In this document: piece after piece, positions 44,636 to 53,624 of the stretch
How the letters are laid out: each line of letters starts with the position of its first letter
Numbering within the stretch: the stretch's first letter is position 1
NCBI GenBank assembly: GCA_044870245.1
Contig: JBIOYR010000121.1
Span: forward strand, 1 to 64,000
Direction of reading: 5' to 3'
Length of the DNA stretch: 64,000 nt
Source of the DNA: DATAFF01 sp044870245
GTDB lineage: Bacteria; Pseudomonadota; Alphaproteobacteria; Rhizobiales; Aestuariivirgaceae
Program-made: the position numbers and the translations under genes
The notes under the pieces: model-generated
Told to the model about the DNA's origin: nothing
Databases searched by the model: none
What the model saw: the letters and a program-made list of their open reading frames with translations, nothing else

Positions 44636-45679
44636 ATGGACGCGCTTCTTCGGTTACGAAACGTCTCGAAGAGCTTTGGCAGGACGTCTGCTGTCAAGCC
44701 GGTCGATCTGGAGATCCATCGTGGCGATTTCTTCGCGATCCTTGGGCCGTCCGGCTGCGGCAAGACAACGCTTTTGCGCATGATCGGCGGTTTCGTCGGA
44801 CCGACCTCGGGCACGATCGAAATCGCCGGCAAGGACGTCACGGCGCTCGGACCCGAGCGGCGCCCGACCAACATGGTGTTCCAGGGCTATGGCCTGTTCC
44901 CGCATATGACGGTGAAGCAGAACGTCGCTTACGGCTTGCGCATCGCCAAGCTTCCCAAGCAGGAAATTGCCGAGCGTACCAGGGAGGCGCTGGCGCTCGT
45001 CCATCTAGAGGAGCTCGAATCGCGCATGGTACAGGAGCTCTCAGGCGGCCAACAGCAGCGCGTCGCCCTGGCGCGGGCCCTGATCATGCGACCACCCGTC
45101 CTGCTGCTCGACGAGCCCTTGGCCGCGCTTGACCTCAAGCTTCGTCAGGCGATGCAGGAGGAGCTGCGCCGCATCCACAGCGACATTGGCGGGACATTCG
45201 TGTTCGTCACCCACGGTCAGGGCGAGGCGATGAGCCTGGCCAATCGACTGGGGGTCATGCATCAGGGTGAAATGATCCAGGTAGGGTCGCCAGAGGATGT
45301 CTACCGACGACCAAAAAGCGCCTTCGTGGCGGCTTTCGTGGGCGATGCAAACATTCTGAAGGGCAACCGCAAGGCGGGGATGGTCACCCTGGAAGCGGGC
45401 GCGCGCTTTCGCTCCGAAGGACCGGATTCGTCCGTGATGGTGGTGGTGCGACCTGAGTCGATTGCGATCAATTGTTCGCAGCGAAACGACGAATGCACGT
45501 TGCGCGGCCGGATCGGCGACATGATCTTCATGGGGGCTCACATACGATATTCCGTGGACGTCGCAGAGCTCTCGCCGATCATGGTCCAGGTGAATCCCGG
45601 ATCAGCACCGCCGATGAGCCGCGGCGAGGAAGTGGAGCTGTCCTGGGCACCCGACAATCAGACGATCCTGGTGACGTGA
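44636..45679 (+). CDS. PotA-like ABC transporter ATPase, second importer
   Basis: ATPase of 347 aa: Walker A GPSGCGKTT, LSGGQQQRV, LLLDEPLAALD and a TOBE-type C-terminus (MVVVRPESIAI). Its cognate permeases and binding protein are not adjacent but on the opposite strand at 48356-51112, an unusual split. First of a three-gene operon with the SMP-30 and PLP-enzyme genes. ATG taken one codon after a TTG; the ribosome site is weak. Confidence 0.92.
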   Translation: MDALLRLRNVSKSFGRTSAVKPVDLEIHRGDFFAILGPSGCGKTTLLRMIGGFVGPTSGTIEIAGKDVTALGPERRPTNMVFQGYGLFPHMTVKQNVAYGLRIAKLPKQEIAERTREALALVHLEELESRMVQELSGGQQQRVALARALIMRPPVLLLDEPLAALDLKLRQAMQEELRRIHSDIGGTFVFVTHGQGEAMSLANRLGVMHQGEMIQVGSPEDVYRRPKSAFVAAFVGDANILKGNRKAGMVTLEAGARFRSEGPDSSVMVVVRPESIAINCSQRNDECTLRGRIGDMIFMGAHIRYSVDVAELSPIMVQVNPGSAPPMSRGEEVELSWAPDNQTILVT

Positions 45680-45680
45680 G

Positions 45681-46553
45681 ATGCCGCGAGTCGAATGCGC
45701 ACTCGAACACCATGACCTGATCGGCGAGTCGCCACTTTGGAGCATTTCTGAAGCGGCGCTCTATTGGGTCGATGTCATTGGACAGAGCATCTACCGGCTT
45801 TCGTTTGAGAAACGGAACTGCACACAATGGGTCATGCCGGAGGCAATCGGCTCGATCGCCTTCCGTCGCGGCGGTGGGCTGATCGCTGGCATGCGCAGCG
45901 GCATCTACTCCCTCGATATCGATTCCGGTCGCCGCAAGGCACTGTTCGAGCTCGAGTCCGTTGCGCCAGGTCTACGTTTCAACGATGGCAAGTGCGACCG
46001 AGCCGGACGATTCTGGTCCGGCACCATGGATGATCGGAGTTTCGCGCCGATCGGCAAGCTCTATCGTCTGGATGCATCCGGGCAATGCACGGTAGCCGAC
46101 GAACATTTCATCATCGTCAATGGCATTGCCTGGAGCCCCGACAATCGCACCATGTATGTTGCCGATACCCGTCGCGACGTAGTCTATGCATATGATTTCG
46201 ATCTAGCGACCGGAGCCATCGGGGGAAAGCGTTCGTGGATCTCCACCGAGAAGATCGCCGGCCGGGTCGATGGTGCGACCGTCGCGCAGGACGGAACCTA
46301 TTGGTGTGCCCATGTCCGCGGCGGCGAAGTTGCACAATATGATCCCGATGGCCGGCTCATCCAGACACTCGCGCTGCCGGTCAAATATCCATTGATGTGC
46401 AGCTTTGGCGGGCCCGACATGGACATCCTCTTCGTCACCACCAGCCGTGCACTCGCAACGCCCGAGGAGTTGATATCCCAGCCGCTGAGCGGCAGCGTGT
46501 TCGCCATCTACGACACCGGCAGCATCGGCATTCCGGAAAGCGAGTTCGGCTGA
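45681..46553 (+). CDS. SMP-30/gluconolactonase-family lactonase
   Basis: Six-bladed beta-propeller of 290 aa. Metal ligands appear in IGESPLW (Glu), FNDGKCDRAGRFWSGTM (Asn), IVNGIAWSPD (Asn) and GRVDGATV (Asp). It would hydrolyse a sugar or other lactone. Starts one base after the ATPase stop; its own stop shares bases with the next ATG (TGATG). Coupling implies that a lactone arises in the pathway, consistent with upstream dehydrogenases acting on a cyclic substrate. Confidence 0.88.
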   Translation: MPRVECALEHHDLIGESPLWSISEAALYWVDVIGQSIYRLSFEKRNCTQWVMPEAIGSIAFRRGGGLIAGMRSGIYSLDIDSGRRKALFELESVAPGLRFNDGKCDRAGRFWSGTMDDRSFAPIGKLYRLDASGQCTVADEHFIIVNGIAWSPDNRTMYVADTRRDVVYAYDFDLATGAIGGKRSWISTEKIAGRVDGATVAQDGTYWCAHVRGGEVAQYDPDGRLIQTLALPVKYPLMCSFGGPDMDILFVTTSRALATPEELISQPLSGSVFAIYDTGSIGIPESEFG

Positions 46554-47581
46554 TGGCGCAACATCACCTCACCATCGAGGCGCTTGCCGATCGGCTGGCG
46601 CAATTCCCCCGCGTCGGGCTGGCCTATCTGCCAACCCCGCTCGAATTCTGTCCGCGATTTTCCAAAGCGCTCGGCAACATCGATGTGCTGGTCAAGCGCG
46701 ATGATCTGACCGGACTCGCCTTCGGCGGCAACAAGACCCGCCAACTCGAATTCGTCTTCGGCGAGGTGCTTCGCAGCGGCGCCGACGTTGTCGTGGCCGG
46801 CGCCTATACGCAGTCCAATTGGTGCCGCCAGATTACCGCTGCCGCGCGGAAGTTCGGACTGGATGTCTCGTTGGTGCTGGCGCACGGCGTGAAAGGACCG
46901 ATGCTGCAGGGAAATCTGCTGCTCGACCGGATCATGGGCGCCGACGTGACGATCCTCAATGTCCTCGACGAAGAGCTGCAGCCCTATCTGGAGGCCAAGG
47001 CGAACGAGCTGCGGACGCAGGGCCGCAAGCCCTTCCTGATCTCCTCGTTCGAGCTCGACACGCAATCCTTGGCCGCACTTGGCTATGTCGAGGCGGTGGT
47101 CGAGATCGTTCGCCAACTCGCCGCCATGGGAAGAACGCTCGACTCCATTTACGTCGCTGGTTCGGAAATGTCGCCGGCCGGTCTCAATGTCGGTGTCAGG
47201 GCACTCGGTTTGCCGACCCGGGTGGTGTCGATCAGCCCGATCGTCTATCCGGAAGGGCGCGCCGAGGAGATCGCACGCATCGCCACGGCATGCGCCGGGC
47301 GTCTTGGAATGGATTTTCGATTCGACCCCGCCGACATCATCGTCGATGACGGATATATCGGAGAGGCGTATGGCATCGTCAGCGATGCCGGGCGTGAAGC
47401 GATGATGTTGCTCGCTCGAACCGAGGGCATAATGCTTGACCCCGTCTACACGAGCAAGGGGATGGCAGGTCTGATCGGTCATGCCCGTCGAGGGATATTC
47501 AAGGAGGGCGCCAATGTCGTCTTCGTGCACACCGGCGGGCTGCCAGCGCTTTTCGCCTATGCGCAGGATCTCGGACTCTAA
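46553..47581 (+). CDS. D-cysteine desulfhydrase/ACC deaminase-family PLP enzyme
   Basis: Fold-type II PLP enzyme of 342 aa: the PLP lysine is in LAFGGNKTRQLEF (near residue 60), TQSNWCRQ is the phosphate/substrate loop and VFVHTGGLPALF is family-typical. Relatives eliminate H2S and/or ammonia from D-cysteine, beta-chloroalanine or ACC. It indicates that an amino-acid-like fragment is released in this pathway (inference). Ends in a 4-bp convergent overlap with the aldolase-like gene. Confidence 0.87.
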   Translation: MAQHHLTIEALADRLAQFPRVGLAYLPTPLEFCPRFSKALGNIDVLVKRDDLTGLAFGGNKTRQLEFVFGEVLRSGADVVVAGAYTQSNWCRQITAAARKFGLDVSLVLAHGVKGPMLQGNLLLDRIMGADVTILNVLDEELQPYLEAKANELRTQGRKPFLISSFELDTQSLAALGYVEAVVEIVRQLAAMGRTLDSIYVAGSEMSPAGLNVGVRALGLPTRVVSISPIVYPEGRAEEIARIATACAGRLGMDFRFDPADIIVDDGYIGEAYGIVSDAGREAMMLLARTEGIMLDPVYTSKGMAGLIGHARRGIFKEGANVVFVHTGGLPALFAYAQDLGL

Positions 47582-48348
47582 CCTTTGCGAATGGCGGCGA
47601 TGCCTGCGCTCAATCCTTCCTGGAGGAGCCCGATGTCCCAGGAATATTGGATGAAGCGATAGCCCTCCGCTACCCTCCGACACGCGATGTCCGGCGCGAA
47701 TGCGGCGCAGCCCGGAACCTTTCCCAGCTGTTGGCAAATGTCGCGCACCATGGTCATGGCAGCGGTGATATCCGGATGATCGACATGCGCCCCGAGCCCC
47801 ATATCGAGGGCCAGGTCGAACGCCGTGACGAGCGCTACGTCGATGCCTGGGACAGACAGAATTGCTTCGGCATGGGCGATCGCCTGTTGCGATTCCAGCT
47901 TGGCAATGATCAGGATGGAATCATTGGCATCGGCTATCGTTTTTTCGATCCGCTGCGCTTGATAGAGGTCATGAGCAATCCCGAAAGCACCGCCGCGATT
48001 GCCGAGCGGCGCGTAGCGCGTTGCTTCGACGATCTCCTTGGCCTGCTCGGCGGTGCGCACATGCGGTACCATAAGGCCCATCGCACCCATGTCGAGCAGC
48101 AGCCCTTCCCGCTCGAACTTCTCGCCGGGAGAATTGACGATCGGTACCAATCCCGCGCCGCGGGCCAGCGCCAGCTGCGTCCGAAGGGCTTCCGGACCCC
48201 AGCCACTATGCTCATAATCGAAGATCACGAAATCGGCGCCGCATGACGCGACGATGCCGGGAAGACCGGCGGTATAGAACTCGCCGATATAGGGGCCGAC
48301 CACGACCTCGCCGAGTTCGAGCCTTTGCTTGACCTTGTTGACGTTCAT
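47578..48348 (-). CDS. HpcH/HpaI aldolase-like protein lacking the active-site Arg
   Basis: HpaI-family TIM barrel, 256 aa, related to the protein at 20350. Metal ligands remain (Glu in IIAKLES, Asp in TAFDLALD; His region FDYEHSGWG). However, the segment matching IVRPP of the functional family reads IVNSP, so the pyruvate-binding Arg is replaced by Asn. It may act on a different acid or in reverse specificity. GAGG lies a few bases before the ATG. It is last in a leftward operon after the second importer's permeases. Confidence 0.82.
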   Translation of the reverse strand: MNVNKVKQRLELGEVVVGPYIGEFYTAGLPGIVASCGADFVIFDYEHSGWGPEALRTQLALARGAGLVPIVNSPGEKFEREGLLLDMGAMGLMVPHVRTAEQAKEIVEATRYAPLGNRGGAFGIAHDLYQAQRIEKTIADANDSILIIAKLESQQAIAHAEAILSVPGIDVALVTAFDLALDMGLGAHVDHPDITAAMTMVRDICQQLGKVPGCAAFAPDIACRRVAEGYRFIQYSWDIGLLQEGLSAGIAAIRKG

Positions 48349-48355
48349 CGATCCT

Positions 48356-49129
48356 CTATCCACGGTAGCGTGTCAGCCGCAGTCCGAGCAAGGTGGAGAT
48401 GATCGTCACCGCCAGGATCAGCGTGCCGATGGCATTCACCATCGGCGTGACGGAGGAACGCATCATGCCCCAGATCAGCGTAGGCAGGGTGTTGCCGCTG
48501 CCGATCGTGAAGAAGGTGATCACGAAATCGTCGAAGGAGATGGCAACAGCAAGAAGAGCGGCTCCGAGCACCGTCGGGGCGATGATCGGCAACGTGATGG
48601 TCGCGAATGCCTTGAGCGGCGATGCTCCGAGATCACGTGCACTTTCGAGAATCCGGATATCGAAGTCGCGGAGCTGGGCGTAGACGACAAGGATGACGAA
48701 AGGCTGCGTCAGCAGGATATGGCTGGCGGTCACCGTAGCCAGGTTGAGCTCAATACCGAGACTCACATAAAAGGTGGCAAGCGACACCGCGAGCACCAGC
48801 GGCGGCAGCATCATCGGAAGGCTCAGCACGGCCAGCAGAGATGTTGCCGCACGACGCGGCAAGCGCGCCAGGCCAGCAGCCGCGGCGGTTCCGACCACTG
48901 CCGAGACCAGCGCCACGCTGCCGCCGATGGTCAGACTGCGGCGCAGCGAGGGTGCGAACTGCGGATGCTCCAGCATCGCACGCCACCACCTGAGCGACAG
49001 CTCATCGATCGGGAAATTGGTCAGTGCGCGGTTGGTGAAAGCGAACAGCACCACAAGCAGCAGCGGCATCAGTAGGAAGATGAAGAACAGCGCTGCCACA
49101 CCTACCCACATATGCGATCGCCTGATCAT
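48356..49129 (-). CDS. PotC-like ABC permease, second importer
   Basis: Six-helix permease of 257 aa; EAA motif ESARDLGASPLKAFATITLPIIAPT near residue 155. Start overlaps the PotB-like stop (ATGA). Downstream gene is the HpaI-like protein, eight bases away. Its ATPase partner is the separate gene at 44636. Confidence 0.9.
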   Translation of the reverse strand: MIRRSHMWVGVAALFFIFLLMPLLLVVLFAFTNRALTNFPIDELSLRWWRAMLEHPQFAPSLRRSLTIGGSVALVSAVVGTAAAAGLARLPRRAATSLLAVLSLPMMLPPLVLAVSLATFYVSLGIELNLATVTASHILLTQPFVILVVYAQLRDFDIRILESARDLGASPLKAFATITLPIIAPTVLGAALLAVAISFDDFVITFFTIGSGNTLPTLIWGMMRSSVTPMVNAIGTLILAVTIISTLLGLRLTRYRG

Positions 49130-49962
49130 CGCCAGTCGAAGATCCGCATGAGTTGCGAAAAGGTCAGGACCACCAGAAACGCCGCGGCAAGCAGCGAGAA
49201 CGACATCGCCGCACCGAGCGGCCAGTTGAGAAACTCACCGAACTGCGCCGCAATCAAGTTCCCGAGCATCGTCATGCGTCCACCCACCAGCACCGGCGTG
49301 ACCCAGTCGCCGCAGGCAATGAGGAAGCACAGCGTGAAACCCGTCGTGATTCCGGTCTTGCAGCGCGGGACCACATGGTCGAACAGGATCGCCGTGAAGG
49401 GCGCACCGAGATCGCGGGCCGATTCAAGCTCGCTGTCCTGGATTCCACGCATCGCAGCGGCGATCGGCAGCATGGCGAAGGGAAACAGGAAGTTCGTGAG
49501 CGTCAGAACGACGGAGGGCGGATTGTAGAGGAGCCATGTCACGGGCTCGGAAACGATGCCGAGAGCCATGAGAGCGTTGTTGATGATGCCTTCGGTTCCG
49601 AGGATGGTGCGCCAGGCATAGACTTTCATGAGATAACCGCCAAACAGCGAGATCAGCGCAACGAACAGCATGACCGACCCAAACCGGCCGGCCTTGAAGC
49701 GGGCGATATAGGCGTAGATGAAACCGAGCGTCACTACGGACAAAGACACGATCGTGGCAATGAAAAGCGTATAGATGCCGAGCGTCAGGTAGTCGCGAGC
49801 GACCTCACGGTAGTTGTCCAGATTGGGCTCGTGAATCAGCTCGTAGGATTCGAAACGCCAAAAGCTGACCACCAGAAAATAGAGCGTCGGTGCGATAAAG
49901 AGACCGACGAAGATCAGGAGCGACGGGGCGACGAGCAGGGCGGACCTATAGGTCGTGCTCAT
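49126..49962 (-). CDS. PotB-like ABC permease, second importer
   Basis: Six-helix permease, 278 aa from the chosen MSTTYRSALLVAPS start; EAA loop ESARDLGAPFTAILFDHVVPRCKTG. An alternative ATG 33 bases upstream overlaps the binding-protein stop. Lies between binding-protein and PotC-like genes. Confidence 0.88.
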   Translation of the reverse strand: MSTTYRSALLVAPSLLIFVGLFIAPTLYFLVVSFWRFESYELIHEPNLDNYREVARDYLTLGIYTLFIATIVSLSVVTLGFIYAYIARFKAGRFGSVMLFVALISLFGGYLMKVYAWRTILGTEGIINNALMALGIVSEPVTWLLYNPPSVVLTLTNFLFPFAMLPIAAAMRGIQDSELESARDLGAPFTAILFDHVVPRCKTGITTGFTLCFLIACGDWVTPVLVGGRMTMLGNLIAAQFGEFLNWPLGAAMSFSLLAAAFLVVLTFSQLMRIFDWR

Positions 49963-49987
49963 GATGCGAGGTCCGCCCGCTTGTCCA

Positions 49988-51112
49988 TCAGGCATTCTTG
50001 AAGCGCAGATATTCCTTCTTCCAGTCGTCGAAAGTCGCGATGTCGCCCTCGGCCTTGAGCGGCGCCACCGGGAAAAAGCCTACCTTCTTGCTGAAACCCT
50101 CGAGATCATCATAGGGGTACAGCGCCCGCGCCTCTGCCGGAAGCTTCTTGATTGCATCCGTGTTGAGGATACCGAGAAGCTCGCCCTCGCCGGCCTTGAG
50201 TTGAACCGGCTCGCTCAGCGCCTCGTTGGCGAGCGCGTGAGCGACGTCGCTGTTGGGGGCATCTCGCACGATGCAATAGCAATCCATCCAGCCGAAAGTC
50301 CCTTCCTTCGGGTAGGTGTAGGCAACCTTCTTGCCCTTGTCCGCCGCCTTCTTGACCACGACCTCCCAGCCATTGAAGGTGATCACCGCCTCGCCGCGCG
50401 CGAGCGCGTCGGCCATATCGCCATAGCTTGTGGCGAGCACCCGCGTCTGACCCTTGACCTTGATGAGGAAGTCGACGGCATCCTTGAGCTGCTGATGCGT
50501 GAGCCGCGTCGGCACCTTGGCGTCGGTCACCACCCTTGCCGCGAGCTGGATGTTGTTGAGATTGTCCAGCATGCTGACCTTGCCCTTGTATTCGGACTTC
50601 AGCACGTCGCTCCAGGACTTCGGCTCCTTGATCGCTCCGGGGTCGTACATCATGGGAACGCCACCCCAGACATAGGGCACCGCGTAGAGCTTGCCGTCGA
50701 TGCGAATGCTCGGATTGCCAAGGAAAAACGGATGCACGTTCTTGAGGTTGGGGACTTTGCTCTCATCAACCGCTGCAAGCGTGTTGAGCTTAACCAGCAG
50801 CGGAACATAGGTGACATTCGGCGTGACGAGATCCACCCGGCCGACGCCGCCGCTGGTCAGCTTCGAGATGATCTGATTGCTGTCGCCGATATAGGTCGGA
50901 TCGAGCGTGATGTTGTTTGCCTTGAGGTAGCCTTCGAGAGGCTTGTCATAACCTTCCCAGCCCACCAAGGTCACGGTCGTCGCAGACTTAACCGATCGCA
51001 TGGCGCCCGCCACACCCAGCAGCAGGACGCTGGACGAGGCCAGCAGAAAACCGCGACGATCCATCGATCCGAAGAGCCGCGCGCTCACAAGGCCACATCT
51101 TTCGTATCGCAT
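49988..51112 (-). CDS. PotD-like solute-binding protein, second importer
   Basis: Extracellular binding protein of 374 aa. MDRRGFLLASSSVLLLG at residues 17-33 is a twin-arginine-type signal. PotD-like segments: LVGWEGYDKP, DLVTPNVTYV, AVPYVWGGVPMMYD and EAVITFNGWE. GGGAGG lies before the ATG. It heads the leftward operon; a TTGTATACGA site 32 bases upstream links it to the GntR regulator. Substrate unknown. Confidence 0.9.
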   Translation of the reverse strand: MRYERCGLVSARLFGSMDRRGFLLASSSVLLLGVAGAMRSVKSATTVTLVGWEGYDKPLEGYLKANNITLDPTYIGDSNQIISKLTSGGVGRVDLVTPNVTYVPLLVKLNTLAAVDESKVPNLKNVHPFFLGNPSIRIDGKLYAVPYVWGGVPMMYDPGAIKEPKSWSDVLKSEYKGKVSMLDNLNNIQLAARVVTDAKVPTRLTHQQLKDAVDFLIKVKGQTRVLATSYGDMADALARGEAVITFNGWEVVVKKAADKGKKVAYTYPKEGTFGWMDCYCIVRDAPNSDVAHALANEALSEPVQLKAGEGELLGILNTDAIKKLPAEARALYPYDDLEGFSKKVGFFPVAPLKAEGDIATFDDWKKEYLRFKNA

Positions 51113-51143
51113 TGCCTAGACCTCCCTGGCTCGGCTATTCTAT

Positions 51144-51155
51144 ATTGTATACGAT
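51144..51155. promoter_or_regulatory. Second GntR-type operator
   Basis: ATTGTATACGAT, matching the TTGTATACAA site at 44572 at nine of ten core positions. It lies in the 96-bp gap between the divergent PotD-like and aldo-keto reductase genes, so could control both. Confidence 0.6.
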
Positions 51156-51208
51156 TTCAGTTTATATGAACGGACAGGTGCAGTCGAGGTGGCATTGGGA
51201 GGCAAGTC

Positions 51209-52234
51209 TTGGATCCTGGCGAACGTCGGCGTATCGGCGGCAGCAATGTCCAAGTCACCTGTTTCGGTTTCGGTGGCGCCCCGTTGGGAGAGCGTTTCGT
51301 TCGTGTCAGCAATGCTGCGGCCGATGCAATCATCGAGGAAGCCTATGCCTCCGGCATCAACTATTTCGATACTGCTCCGCAATATGGCCAGGGCAAGAGC
51401 GAGGCGAGGCTCGGGCGGGTCCTCCAGACCAAGCCGCGCGAGAGCTACGTATTGTCCACCAAGGTCGGTCATCTCTATGAACCACCCGCCGACCCTGCAA
51501 CATTTGCCGCGCAGCTGAAGGGCAACGGTCTCCACTTCGCGGCCCATTCGGACTACACGCGATCCGGCGTCATGCGTTCCTACGAACACAGCCTCCTCCG
51601 GCTGGGTCTCAACAGGGTCGACATGCTGGTCATCCACGACCTCGACACCTCTCATCACGGTTCGCGCGACAAGGTCGACCGGCATTTTCGCGAACTGCTC
51701 GAGGGCGGCGGCTGGAACGCACTTCGCGAACTCAGGCGCCGCGGCGAGATCCGGGCCATCGGCTGCGGTATCAACCAGCTGGGTGAGATCCCGGAGATCC
51801 TGAACAATTGCGACGTTGATTTCTTCCTGGTGGCGATGCCCTACACCTTGCTCGACCAGAGTGCTCTGGATCGCGAGCTGCCGCTCTGCCAGGAGCGTGG
51901 TGTCAGCATTGTCATCGGCGCGGTTTTTGCATCGGGGATCCTCGCGACAGGCGCGACCGGCGATGCCAGCTATGGGTATGGTCCGGCGCCTTCAGCAATC
52001 AAGGTCAAGGTCCGTGCCATCGAGCGCGTGTGTGCCGAACACGGTATTCCTCTGCAGGCGGCGGCGTTGCAATTTCCGATGCTCCATCCCGCCGTTGCCG
52101 CCATCATCCCTGGCGCCCATGACCCCGCCATCATTCACCGGAACCTGGAGAATTTCCAACGGCCGATCCCGCCCAAGCTTTGGCGCGATCTCAAGGCGGA
52201 AGGGTTGATTCGGCCGGATGCCCCTGTCGCGTAA
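51209..52234 (+). CDS. Aldo/keto reductase (L-fucose/D-threo-aldose dehydrogenase-like)
   Basis: AKR TIM barrel of 341 aa with the catalytic tetrad visible: Asp and Tyr in YFDTAPQYGQG, Lys in STKVG and His in MLVIHD. The pattern is like D-threo-aldose 1-dehydrogenase, which oxidises sugars to lactones, a fitting partner for the SMP-30 lactonase. The start is TTG exactly six bases after GGGAGG. Divergent from the second importer and sharing its operator. Confidence 0.88.
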   Translation: MDPGERRRIGGSNVQVTCFGFGGAPLGERFVRVSNAAADAIIEEAYASGINYFDTAPQYGQGKSEARLGRVLQTKPRESYVLSTKVGHLYEPPADPATFAAQLKGNGLHFAAHSDYTRSGVMRSYEHSLLRLGLNRVDMLVIHDLDTSHHGSRDKVDRHFRELLEGGGWNALRELRRRGEIRAIGCGINQLGEIPEILNNCDVDFFLVAMPYTLLDQSALDRELPLCQERGVSIVIGAVFASGILATGATGDASYGYGPAPSAIKVKVRAIERVCAEHGIPLQAAALQFPMLHPAVAAIIPGAHDPAIIHRNLENFQRPIPPKLWRDLKAEGLIRPDAPVA

Positions 52235-52254
52235 TTGGTCGAGAATAGAACCAT

Positions 52255-53394
52255 TCAGCGCTTCTGCTTTCTATAGGCTTCGGCGGCGCGTCCGACCGCA
52301 TCGAGATCGAGCTCAAATCCCAATCCAGGCCTATCTGAAACTGCGAGCGCACCAGCGATCGGTGTCAGGTCGGGACTTTGGACAAGGTCCTCTTGCAGCA
52401 GCTGCCACATGATTTGGTTGCCATCATCCAGATTGCTCAAAGTGGATGCGACCTGGCTCGCGGCACATGTCGTAATGCCGGTCTCAAAGACGCCGTGAAG
52501 GCAGATCCTGACGCTCGCTGCCTCGGCGATTGCCGCTGCCTTGCGAAAGCGAACAACCCCACAGGTCTCGTGAAGTCCCAATACGATGACGTCGGCCGCG
52601 TGATTGCGGCAGATATCGTACACGTCCTCCGGCGTGTAGACGCTCTGGTCCGCCGCAATCGGGATGTCGACCACCGCCCGCAGCGCCGCCAAGGCCTCGG
52701 CACCTCCGGTTCCCGGCAATGGTTGTTCGATGAACTCCGGATCGAATGGCTTCAATTTTTGAAACATGCGCCGGGCGGTCATGACGTCCCACACCTCGTT
52801 GGCATCCAGCCGCAACCGCGTTTGACCGACTGCCTTGCGCACAGAGCTTACAATGTCCAAATCAAGCGCCTCGCCACGGCCTATCTTCACATAAAGCACC
52901 GAAAACCCCTGCTCGGCCAGCGCGCTCGCATGACCTGCAAGCTCGGCGGGCCTGTCTCCTTGAACGAAGCCGAAATATTCGACCTTGTCGCGGACTGCAC
53001 CACCGAGAATGCGATGCAAGGGCTGGCCTGCCGCCTTGCCAATGGCGTCCCAAAGCGACAGCTCAATTCCTGTCATGGCCTGCGAAAAATAGCGGACCGC
53101 GCTTCCGGTGCCACGCGCATTGAAACCCAACCGGTAGTAAGCAGCGATCAGGCGGTTCCCATCGTAAATCGACTGCCCGATGAAGTGGGGGATCGCATCG
53201 TTGATGATGGCCAGTACCGGTTCGATTGCGGGGCTGGCAACGGATTCTCCAATTCCGGTGATGCCTTCATCGGTTTCGACCTCGATAAGAATGACCGGGG
53301 CGCCGAGCGTGACACCTTGCGCCCAATGGTAGGGCTGCTTGAACTTGCAGAACAGTGGAGTCGCGCGGATCTTGCTTATTTTCATAGTCGTCAT
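52255..53394 (-). CDS. Enolase-superfamily enzyme (muconate lactonizing-like)
   Basis: MR/MLE-family barrel of 379 aa: metal ligands in RLDANEVWD, FIEQPLP and AADQSVY. Where the family has KxK on beta-2, the sequence reads LYVKIGRG: the first Lys is Tyr, the second stays. The beta-6 Lys position reads VIVLGLHE, while CLHGVFETG carries a His. That favours dehydratase or epimerase chemistry over cycloisomerisation, with atypical catalysis. Convergent with the aldo-keto reductase and divergent from the next sugar importer. Substrate unknown. Confidence 0.82.
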   Translation of the reverse strand: MTTMKISKIRATPLFCKFKQPYHWAQGVTLGAPVILIEVETDEGITGIGESVASPAIEPVLAIINDAIPHFIGQSIYDGNRLIAAYYRLGFNARGTGSAVRYFSQAMTGIELSLWDAIGKAAGQPLHRILGGAVRDKVEYFGFVQGDRPAELAGHASALAEQGFSVLYVKIGRGEALDLDIVSSVRKAVGQTRLRLDANEVWDVMTARRMFQKLKPFDPEFIEQPLPGTGGAEALAALRAVVDIPIAADQSVYTPEDVYDICRNHAADVIVLGLHETCGVVRFRKAAAIAEAASVRICLHGVFETGITTCAASQVASTLSNLDDGNQIMWQLLQEDLVQSPDLTPIAGALAVSDRPGLGFELDLDAVGRAAEAYRKQKR

Positions 53395-53624
53395 CCGTTA
53401 GAAAGGTGATGCGCAGCTCGAAGCCTGACCAAGACTAGCAAGCATTGATCTCGGCTGCGAGTGGCGATCGATGACCCGGACGGACATCGGAGCGAATTCA
53501 ACAAGGCCAGAGCCGGGCCCGAGCTGAGCAGCGGTCGTCACTGGTTGACCCGAGACAACGACGTGACCTAGCATTTCGACCTCGCAACGGCAAAGCGAGG
53601 CCGGAGCAAAGGGAGGCGGGTCTG

